The notes under the pieces were generated by a model. That model had not been told where the DNA came from, did not search any database, and worked only from the letters and a program-made list of their open reading frames with translations. Source: Clostridiales bacterium Firm_08 (GTDB taxonomy: Bacteria; Bacillota; Clostridia; Oscillospirales; QAKW01). Taken from it: a stretch of 64,000 nt of DNA. This document shows, piece by piece, positions 1 to 8,400 of the stretch. The DNA is taken from contig LVAN01000001.1 of the NCBI GenBank assembly GCA_001604045.1, positions 1-64,000 of the forward strand, given 5' to 3'. Each line of letters opens with the position of its first letter. The stretch's first letter is position 1. A program made the translations under genes and the position numbers.

Positions 1-34
1 CGCGATGGCCTGACCATCGCGGCCGCTTTTTTCC
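1..34 (+). terminator. Rho-independent terminator of an upstream gene
   Basis: The window opens with an 8-bp perfect stem (1-8 pairing with 14-21) closed by a 5-nt loop and followed by a T6 run at 27-32. It would end a plus-strand gene lying just outside the window. Confidence 0.65.
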
Positions 35-81
35 CGCCGGGGGCGGTCACGGTATTTTATTTGGCATTTGCGGGTTTTCTC

Positions 82-110
82 TTTACAATCGGACAGACAT
101 ATTTTATAAT
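82..110 (+). promoter_or_regulatory. Sigma-A promoter of metY
   Basis: A -35 box TTTACA (82-87), a 17-bp spacer and a perfect -10 TATAAT (105-110). Transcription would start near 117, leaving a leader of about 25 nt before the ATG at 143. That is too short for a SAM riboswitch or T-box, so metY is probably not regulated by a leader element here. Confidence 0.8.
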
Positions 111-142
111 AGAAAAGAATTCAAGGAAAGGCGGTCACTTTA

Positions 143-1423
143 ATGGACTACAAAATCGATACAAACTGCGTACAGGCGGGCTATACGCCGAAAACCGGCG
201 AACCGCGCGTCCTGCCCATCGTGCAGAGCACGACGTTCAAATATGATACCAGTGAGGATATGGGAAAGCTCTTTGACCTGGAAGCGTCAGGATATTTCTA
301 CACCCGGCTTGCCAATCCCACCTGCGACAGCGTCGCGGCGAAACTCTGCGCGCTGGAAGGCGGCAGCGCGGCGATGCTGCTGTCCTCCGGACAGGCGGCG
401 AACTTCTTTGCCGTTTTCAACCTCGCTTCGGCGGGCGACCACGTCGTCGCGAGCGCCGCGCTTTACGGCGGCACTTTCAATCTGTTTTCCGTCACGATGA
501 AGCGGATGGGCATCGAGTTCACCTTTGTCGATCCCGACTGCACCGAGGAGGAACTTTCGGCGGCGTTCCGCCCCAACACCAAAGCGCTGTTCGGGGAGAC
601 CATCGCCAATCCGGCGCTTGCCGTGCTGGATCTTGAGATGTTCGCCCGCGTCGCCCACGCGCACGGCGTGCCGCTGATCATCGACAACACCTTCCCCACC
701 CCCGTGGGCTGCCGTCCCATCGAATGGGGCGCGGACATCGTCACCCATTCCACCACCAAGTATCTGGACGGTCACGCCACCTCGGTCGGCGGCGCGATCG
801 TGGACAGCGGCAAGTTCGACTGGATGGCGCACGCCGATAAATTCCCGGGGCTTACCACACCGGATGAGAGTTATCACGGCATCGTCTATGCCGAAAAGTT
901 CGGGCAGGGCGGCGCCTTTATCACCAAATGCGTCGCGCAGCTGATGCGGGACTTCGGATCCTCGCCGTCGGCGTTCAACGCGTTTCTGCTCAACCTGGGT
1001 ATGGAAACGCTGCACGTCCGTATGCCGAAACACTGCGCCAACGCGCAGGCGGTCGCCGAGTTTTTGCAGGCGCATGAAAAAGTCGCCTGGGTGCAGTACT
1101 GCGGTCTGCCCGGCGACAAATACTATGAGCGCGGCAAAAAATATCTGCCGAACGGTTCCTGCGGCGTTCTCTCCTTCGGCGTCAAGGGAGGCAGGGCCGC
1201 CGCCGAGACCTTTATGAAACGCCTGAAACTCGCCGCCATCGTCACCCACGTGGCGGACGCGCGCACCTGCATTTTGCACCCGGCAAGTTCCACCCACCGT
1301 CAGATGTCTGATGAGGAACTGCTCGCCTGCGGCGTCGCGCCCGATCTGATGCGGCTCAGCGTCGGCATCGAGGACGTGGAGGACATCATCGCCGATATCC
1401 GGGGCGCTCTGGAGGGCATCTGA
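143..1423 (+). CDS. metY: O-acetylhomoserine aminocarboxypropyltransferase / sulfhydrylase
   Basis: A 426-residue cytosolic PLP enzyme of the Cys/Met-metabolism family. It should make homocysteine from O-acetylhomoserine and sulfide. The family signatures YTRLANPT (53-60), LEGGSAA (71-77) and SSGQAA (81-86) are present, and HSTTKYLDGH (202-211) carries the Schiff-base lysine, K206. The length fits the MetY branch rather than the shorter cystathionine synthases and lyases. The ATG lies 11 nt after an AAGG-rich Shine-Dalgarno stretch and behind a consensus promoter. The next gene starts one base after the stop, so the two are probably co-transcribed. A relaxed cystathionine gamma-synthase activity cannot be excluded from sequence. 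Confidence 0.88.
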   Translation: MDYKIDTNCVQAGYTPKTGEPRVLPIVQSTTFKYDTSEDMGKLFDLEASGYFYTRLANPTCDSVAAKLCALEGGSAAMLLSSGQAANFFAVFNLASAGDHVVASAALYGGTFNLFSVTMKRMGIEFTFVDPDCTEEELSAAFRPNTKALFGETIANPALAVLDLEMFARVAHAHGVPLIIDNTFPTPVGCRPIEWGADIVTHSTTKYLDGHATSVGGAIVDSGKFDWMAHADKFPGLTTPDESYHGIVYAEKFGQGGAFITKCVAQLMRDFGSSPSAFNAFLLNLGMETLHVRMPKHCANAQAVAEFLQAHEKVAWVQYCGLPGDKYYERGKKYLPNGSCGVLSFGVKGGRAAAETFMKRLKLAAIVTHVADARTCILHPASSTHRQMSDEELLACGVAPDLMRLSVGIEDVEDIIADIRGALEGI

Positions 1424-1424
1424 C

Positions 1425-2051
1425 ATGACGACGATCTATCTTATCCGTCACTGCGAAACGGAGAGCAATATCGCCTCGGTATTCCAGGGGCACAGCGACT
1501 CTCCTCCCACCGAAAACGGCCTGCGGCAGCTCGACGCGCTGGCGCGGCGGTTTCGCGATATCCCGCTGGACGGGATCTATTCCAGCCCCCTCGGCCGCGC
1601 CGTCGCCACCGCGCGCTCGCTTACGAAGTACCACGACCTGCCCGTCGTCACCGATAAGCGGCTTATGGAGATCAACGGCGGTGATTTTGAGGGGATCAAA
1701 TGGGAAACGCTCGATCAGCGTTTTCCCGAGCATATGCGCCGCTGGCGGGAAGAGCCGTGGAATTTTAAAGCACCGAACGGCGAGCCGACGCGAGAGGTCT
1801 ATGAGCGCATGCGGGACGCGCTGACCGATATCGCGAAAAACAACGAGGGGAAAACCGTCGCCGTCGTCTCCCACGGCGACGCGCTCAAAAACGCGCTGTG
1901 CTTCCTTAAAGGGCATCCCGTCGATGAAATGCTGCTCTGCGGCGTCTTTGTCTGTCTCAACACCGCCGTCACCACCGTCGAAGCGACGGACGGCGCCTTT
2001 CGCATCATCTCGGAGGCCGACGCCTCACATCTTGACGCGCTGACATTATAA
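1425..2051 (+). CDS. Histidine phosphatase (phosphoglycerate-mutase-like) family protein
   Basis: A 208-residue cytosolic protein with the branch-1 histidine phosphatase core. The N-terminal LIRHCETESN places R8 and the phospho-accepting H9, with Cys where the family usually has Gly. YSSPLGRAVATA supplies the mid-protein Arg region and VSHGDALKNAL supplies the second catalytic His, H150. Members act as phosphatases on sugar phosphates, cobalamin intermediates or nucleotides, and the substrate cannot be read from the sequence. It starts one base after metY stops, so translational coupling is likely. A strong terminator follows. Confidence 0.85.
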   Translation: MTTIYLIRHCETESNIASVFQGHSDSPPTENGLRQLDALARRFRDIPLDGIYSSPLGRAVATARSLTKYHDLPVVTDKRLMEINGGDFEGIKWETLDQRFPEHMRRWREEPWNFKAPNGEPTREVYERMRDALTDIAKNNEGKTVAVVSHGDALKNALCFLKGHPVDEMLLCGVFVCLNTAVTTVEATDGAFRIISEADASHLDALTL

Positions 2052-2059
2052 AACAGCAT

Positions 2060-2099
2060 AGGGGCAGGTCCGCCGGGCGGACCTGCCCCTTGTTTTTTT
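2060..2099 (+). terminator. Rho-independent terminator of the metY operon
   Basis: A GC-rich perfect inverted repeat (arms about 2060-2074 and 2076-2090) is followed by TTGTTTTTTTG. It lies 8 nt after the phosphatase stop codon. Confidence 0.9.
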
Positions 2100-2238
2100 G
2101 TTTGCTTTGCGAAAAGGGGACTTTCGATCAGAATAGGCTGATCCACGATAAGGACAAAACGCCTGATACAGGTAAAACCCGGCGCTTTTCGGCTTGTTGT
2201 CCTCGGCGGGCAGAATAATCACACACAACAAATGAACG

Positions 2239-2369
2239 CGCTGTCCGGCTCCCTCATCAGAGGGAGCCGGACAGCGCGACTGAGGGAGAGAGAACGGGGT
2301 TTCGGTTTCGTTATCTCTCCTTCCGTCAAAATCTGCGGTTTTGCCGCCTTCCTCGTCAGAGGAAGGCGG
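2239..2369. repeat. Palindrome-ended small repeat (MITE/REP-like)
   Basis: The 2100-2443 gap holds no convincing gene. Two hairpins define an element: a perfect 16-bp inverted repeat at 2239-2276 (core CTCCCTCATCAGAGGGAG) and a second at 2344-2369 (core CTTCCTCGTCAGAGGAAG). Reading inward from each end, the sequences are related (palindrome, spacer, then a purine-rich GAGGGAGAG or GGAAGGAGAG block). The element therefore has imperfect terminal inverted repeats. The right hairpin is followed by a T6 run and could terminate plus-strand transcripts. From memory it resembles small palindromic repeats common in gut Clostridia. I could not run a search. Confidence 0.6.
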
Positions 2370-2443
2370 GGGTTTTTTCTGTTTTGTTGTACCGGGTTCA
2401 ACCGCTTTCGCACCGACCGCCCCCGTGTCCTTAGCCGTCCGGT

Positions 2444-5400
2444 TTATCCGAAATTCTTATCAAACTGCATGAGGATCTGCGCGACGGCGGCGCGGGTGGC
2501 TTTGCCCTGCGGGTCAAAGCTGCCGTTCGATCCGGCGATCAGACCCGCCTTCTGGCAGGTGGCGACCGCCGACTTCGCCCACTTGGAGATCTTTTTCGCA
2601 TCCTTGAAGGTCACGGCTTTGGTGGTGGGAGTGAGCGTGATCTTCATATATTTCGAGTAGGTCACAAGGATGGTGCAGATCTGCTCTCTCGTGATGGGAT
2701 CGTTGGGCATAAACCTGCCGCCGGATCCGGTGACGATGCCGTTGTCGCTCGCCCATTTGACGGCGCCGGCGTACCATTGTCCCTTCTTGACGTCGGTGAA
2801 TTTGGTCGTCACGTTGTTATTGACCTTCACGCCCGCCATCCGGGCGAGGACGGATACGAACATTCCTCTCGTCATATCGCCGTCCGGATCGAATTTACCA
2901 TTTGATCCCGCGAACAGACCGTTGTTGACCGCATAGCTGACGGCGCCGTAATACCACGCCTTTTTGCTGACGTCGGAAAAGAGTTTCGACGGATCGACGG
3001 CGGGCGCGACGATCTTTTCGATCGTCACCTCACTGTCCGGCTTGACGGCGTTGCAGACGGTACAATGGATGGATTTTCGTCCTTCCTCCGTGACGGTCGC
3101 GGCTTTGTCGACCGTATAGTCTGCCGCCCACATATGTCCGTTGGCGGGGATCTCAACATATGTCGTGTAGTCACACCGCGAGCAGGTATCATATGCGTTC
3201 CAGCCGATCGCCGTGCAGGCCGCGGCTTTCGCGTCGTGATGAATGAGATCGTGTCCGAGCGCGTCGGTATCCCGCCGTTCCGTCACAGGGCAGCGGGAAC
3301 AGGCTCTCGTTTCTTCGCCCTTTTCGGTGCAGGTCGCGGGCGTCGTTTCCGTCCACGATCCGAAGTTATGTCCGAGCGGTGCGGTCTCACTGTCCGTAAA
3401 CGAGTCGCCGCAATTTTTGCAGGTGTGCGTGGTATATCCGCCCTCGGTACAGGTGGGCGAAGTGATCACGTCCTCATACTTGTGCCCGAGCGGAGAAACG
3501 TTGTTCAGCGTTTTGGTCTGTGCTTTGAACATAGGATCTTCAAAAGTCGCGGTGTAGGTCGTCCTACCGCTTTCCGTACAGGTGGGACGCAGGGAGATGT
3601 CGGACGCTGCGTCCGCCGTTTCGGTCGTGATATGGGAAGGATCATTGCGGCAGACGGCGGTCGCCGTCACCTTGCTGTTGTCCGCCGACCAGGTGTAGAC
3701 CGGCTGACCCCAGTCGTGACCTTTTGCGGGGATCTCAACATACGTTGTGTAGTCACACCGCGAACAGGTATCATACGCGTTCCAGCCGGTCTCGGTGCAG
3801 GTCGCGGCTTTCGCGTCGTGATGGATGAGATCGTGGCCAAGCGCGGTGATCGTCTTTTGCTCGCGGGAGATCTCCTCGCCGCATTCGGAACAGCAGATGA
3901 CCTCATCATAGGAGCCTGCGGCTTCGCAGGATGCGGCAACTTCCTTTTCCCGTACCGGCTCGCCGGGGGTGTGCTGATGGGCGCCGCCCTCAACGATCGC
4001 ATAATAACTCAAATGCGGCGTCGTAAAAACGAGCTTGCCGTCGATCAGCTTTGCGTGCATCGCCTGATAGGTGCCGTCCGCGTTGATGCGGAAGACCTCG
4101 CAGGTATCGCCGTCGAACCCGTCGGGGACGGGGATGCTGACGGTCAGCAGACTGCCGGGCTGTACCTCGCGGGACTGATCGTCCACGATCTTGATCTCAA
4201 AGAGAGATACGTTGTCGTTTTCCTGCACGATCTGCTGCGCGCTCTCATAGAAAACGCCCTGCTCCACCTGCGCCACCACCAGGGTGACGTCCCGTTCCAC
4301 GATGGCGGACACACCGGTCTCTCCGTCGGACTGTTCTCCGATCAGACGGCAGTCGATGCCGTTTGCCGCGGCGTACCGTTCCGCCGCGGTCTCCGGCATA
4401 CAGTAGATGGCGTAGCCCTCGATCTTCCGGTCTTCGCCGTAGTAGCCGAACGCCTTATCGCCGATGGCGGTGACGCTGTCCGGCAGGGTGACGCTGACCA
4501 GATCGGTATCGTAAAACGCCTTTTCGCCGATGGTCGCCACGCCGTTTTCAAACATTACCAGCGCAAGAGAGGAACACCCGTCAAACGCGTTGTTGCCAAC
4601 CGTCTTCACCGTGGCGGGAATGGTGATCACCGTAAGCGTTTTATTGCCGGCGAACGCGCCGTCCGCAATGGCGGTCACCGTATACGCGCCGATCTTTTCG
4701 GGCAGGATGATCTCCGCCGCGGCGCCGGTATAGCCGGTGATCGCCGCGCTTTTGCCGTCCTGCGACACCTCGTACCGCAGATCGTCCCGCTCAAATTCGA
4801 CGACCTGTCCGTCCTCCGGCAGCACGGTGACGGAAACGCGGACCGACGATCCCTCCGCCATATCGTAATAATCTGCAAACTGCGAGTAGGCGGGGTCGGT
4901 GATCTTCAGCGTGCCGCCGATGATATATTCGCCCGCCCGGTCGGGATCGTAGGAAAGCAGATCCTCTTCGTTCCACACCACCTCGCACATCATCTTGTAA
5001 CCGTTGGTGGTGGTGCAGAGCTTGCGGCTGAAATAGGACTCGAGCCGCACCCGCAGCTGCTCCTCCGAAAAGCCGTTTTCCACCGTGAAGGATACCTCGA
5101 TATCATTGAATTTGATGATCTCGGTCTGCCGGTACACCGCCGTGACGGTGCAGTCGGCGCTGACGTTTGTATACGCGCCCTCCCAATGGTCAAAGGTATA
5201 GAAATATCTGCCGTCCGAGTAGCTTCCCGCGGCGGGCGGCGCGGCGCTGCCGCCCTTTTGTACCGACTGCCGCCCGAGGACCTCTCCGTCTCTGCCTGTA
5301 AAGGTGACGGTGTATGTGATGAAATGCTCGACGTCTTGCAGCGTGGGATAGTCGTATCCCTCCGCAACGCCGATCTCCCAGTATTCATCAAAATCGAAGC

Positions 5401-8400
5401 CGGCAAACGCTTCGGCGGTTTTCATCTGTTCGCCGGTCAGCGCGGTGCCGAGAGAATTTCCGTTTGTCACACAGCCGGACAGATAGTAGCAGTTGCTGAC
5501 GATGCCATAGACACGTCCCGCCACGCCGCCGGTGCTGCCGCTGCTGCCGGTCACCGGGCCGGCGTTGTAACAATGGCTGACCGTACTGTAAGAGTGGACA
5601 TATCCCACCACGCCACCGGTACTACCGTTGCCGGTCACCTTGCCGGTATTGTAGCAGTCGCTGACGATGCTGTCATATTTGGCATATTCCACCATATATC
5701 CCATCATATATCCCACCACGCCGCCGGTGTACACGCTGCCAATCACATTACCTTTGTTACAGCAGTTGCTGACAACACCGTTGCAGACTTCTCCCGCTAC
5801 GCCACCGGTGTAAGCATATTGTCCGTTGCCGGTCACCATGCCATCGTTGCAGCAGTTGCTGACAATGCCGTTAACATCTCCCGCCAAACCGCCGGCGCAG
5901 GAAGTTTGGCCGTTTCCAGTCACCGAACCATTGTTGTAGCAACTGATGACCGTACCAAAAATATCTCCCACGACACCACCGGTATCGCCGTTGCCAATCA
6001 CTGCACCTTCGTTATAGCAGTCGCTGACAGTGCTACTTTCACAGACATATCCCGCTACGCCACCGGTGTAGGCATATTGTCCGTTGCCGGTCACCGTGCC
6101 TTCGTTACGGCAGTTGCTGACGGTACTGTCACCATCGGCATATCCCGCCACGCCGCCGGTATACAAGTCACCGGTCACCGTGCCTTCGTTACGGCAGTTG
6201 CTGACGGTGCCGTCATCGAAATATCCCGCCACGCCGCCGGTATAATTATAATAACCGTTGCCGGTCACTGCACCGGTGTTGTAACAGCCGCTGACGGTGC
6301 CCTTATAGACACTTCCCGCCACGCCGCCGGTACAATTATAATCACCGCTGCCGATCACCGTGCCGGTGTTGTAACAATTGTTGATGATGCCATAACTGAC
6401 ATCTCCCGCCACGCTACCAGTATAACTTCCTGAATTATAAACATATGATTCTGCTATGCCGACGTTGGACACAGTTTCGCCGTCAACCCTGCCAAAAAGC
6501 CCGGCATATCTCATATTACCCCGGATATACAGACCCGATACGGTGTGCCCGTCGCCGTCATAGCTGCCGTCAAAAGTATATCGATCGTTGCCGATCGGCG
6601 TCCATTCGTTTTTGCCGGCGATATCATCGCAAAACAGGTCTCCGCCGTCGTTCAGCACGATATCTTCCGTCTGCCGGAAATATGTGCCGCTTTGGATCCT
6701 GCCTTTGTTGGTCTGCTGCGCCAGCCCCGCCAGCTCCCCGGCGGATGAGATCAGAAAGGGAGATTCCTTTGTGCCGTTTCCCTCCCACTCGGTATCCACG
6801 CTGCCGTCCCACACGGTCCCCGACGTATTGCGCGTCGTCCAGACCGCCTGAAAGTCGATGTCATCAGTAGGTACAAAGGGATCTTTCACGTAATACCGCG
6901 TTTCTTCGTTTCTCCAGTATCCGAAATCAAGGCCTTCCTTTTCGGGAGACGGAAGAGTGAACTCCGCTTCGCTCTTTAAAAGCTCTTCCCTGATGCAGGT
7001 CTCCCCGTCAAAAAAGCGCACGCTGTAATAATACTCTTTGCTACCAAGACTTCTCAACGTGGGATACGGGGACCCGGCGTCATACCCGTTCTCCCAAATT
7101 TTATTGAAGTCCCAGTCTTTAAAGGATCCTTTCTTCCGCATCTGCGCATCACTCAATGCGGTCCCGTGTTCGTTGCCGTTTTCCGCACAGCCGGACAAAT
7201 AGTAGCAGTTGCTGACAGTGCTGCTCTGTAAGACAGATCCCGCCACGCCGCCGGTATAAGAGTCTTCTCCGCTGCCGGTCACATCACCGGTGTTGTAGCA
7301 GTTACTGATAGTGCTGCTATTTTCGACAGATCCCGCCACGCCGCCGGTATACAAGTCACCGGTCACTGTTCCGGTGTTGTAGCAGTTGCTGACGGTGCCG
7401 GCATTATAGACAGATCCCGCCACGCCGCCGGCGTAGTGGCCGGTCACGGTGCCTTCATTATAGCAGTCAGTAGCAGAGCCGCTGCCTACCACGCCGCCGA
7501 CGTCCCAACCGATCACCGGGCCGATATTGCGGCAATCAGCCGCAGAACCGTAGCCCACCACACCGCCGGCATACGAACCGCCGGTCACCGGACCTTCGTT
7601 GCAGCAGTCGGTCGCGGAGCCGTAGCCTGCTACGCCGCCGGTGAATCTGCCGCCGGTCACATTGCCGGTGTTGTAGCAGTCGGTCGCAGAGCCACTGCCT
7701 ACCACGCCGCCGGTATAAGAGTTGTTTCCGCTGCCGGTCACTGTGCCTTCGTTGTAACAATCGCTGACAGTACCGTACCGTTCAACGGATCCCACCACGC
7801 CGCCGGCATACAAGTCACCGGTCACTGTTCCGGTGTTGTAGCAGTCGCTGACGGTGCCATCAACTTTTCCCGCTACGCCGCCGGTGCTGCCGTTGCCGGT
7901 CACCGTTCCTTCGTTATAACAACCGCTGACGGTGCCGTCATAATAGACATATCCCGCTACGCCGCCGGTGGCGTCGCTGCCGGTCACCGTTCCTTCGTTG
8001 TAACAACCGCTGACAGTACCGTACCATTCAACGGATCCCACCACGCCGCCGGCATATTTTCCAGTCACTGTTCCTTTGTTGTAGCAATTGCTGACGGTGC
8101 CGCCATAATAGACATATCCCGCTACGCCGCCGGTATAATTTCCTGAATTATAGACGTATGATTTTACCATGCCGACGTTGGATACCGTTCCGCCGTCAAC
8201 CCTGCCGAAAAGCCCGGCATATTCCAGATCGCCCCGGATATACAGGCCCGATACGGTATGCCCGCCGCCGTCATAGCTGCCGCGGAAAGAATTACTATAA
8301 CTCTCTCCGATCGGCGTCCAGTCGTTTTTGCCGGCGATATCGTCGCAAAACAGGTCTCCGCCGTCGTTCAGCACGATATCTTCCGTCTGCCGGAAATACA

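Noticed and set aside
111-142. SAM riboswitch in front of metY
   Set aside because: Only about 25 nt lie between the transcript start and the ATG; no aptamer can fit.
287-1426. 379-codon minus-strand frame opposite metY
   Set aside because: metY has promoter, ribosome site and catalytic Lys. The opposite frame has a low-complexity Arg/Gly/Asp composition.
3065-6433. Long plus-strand open frame opposite the giant surface protein (also 7436-8146 and 8858-9742)
   Set aside because: It is antisense to repeated, GC-rich, codon-biased sequence. The translation is a monotonous mirror of the repeats (HAAG, VADG) with no domain, signal peptide or ribosome site.
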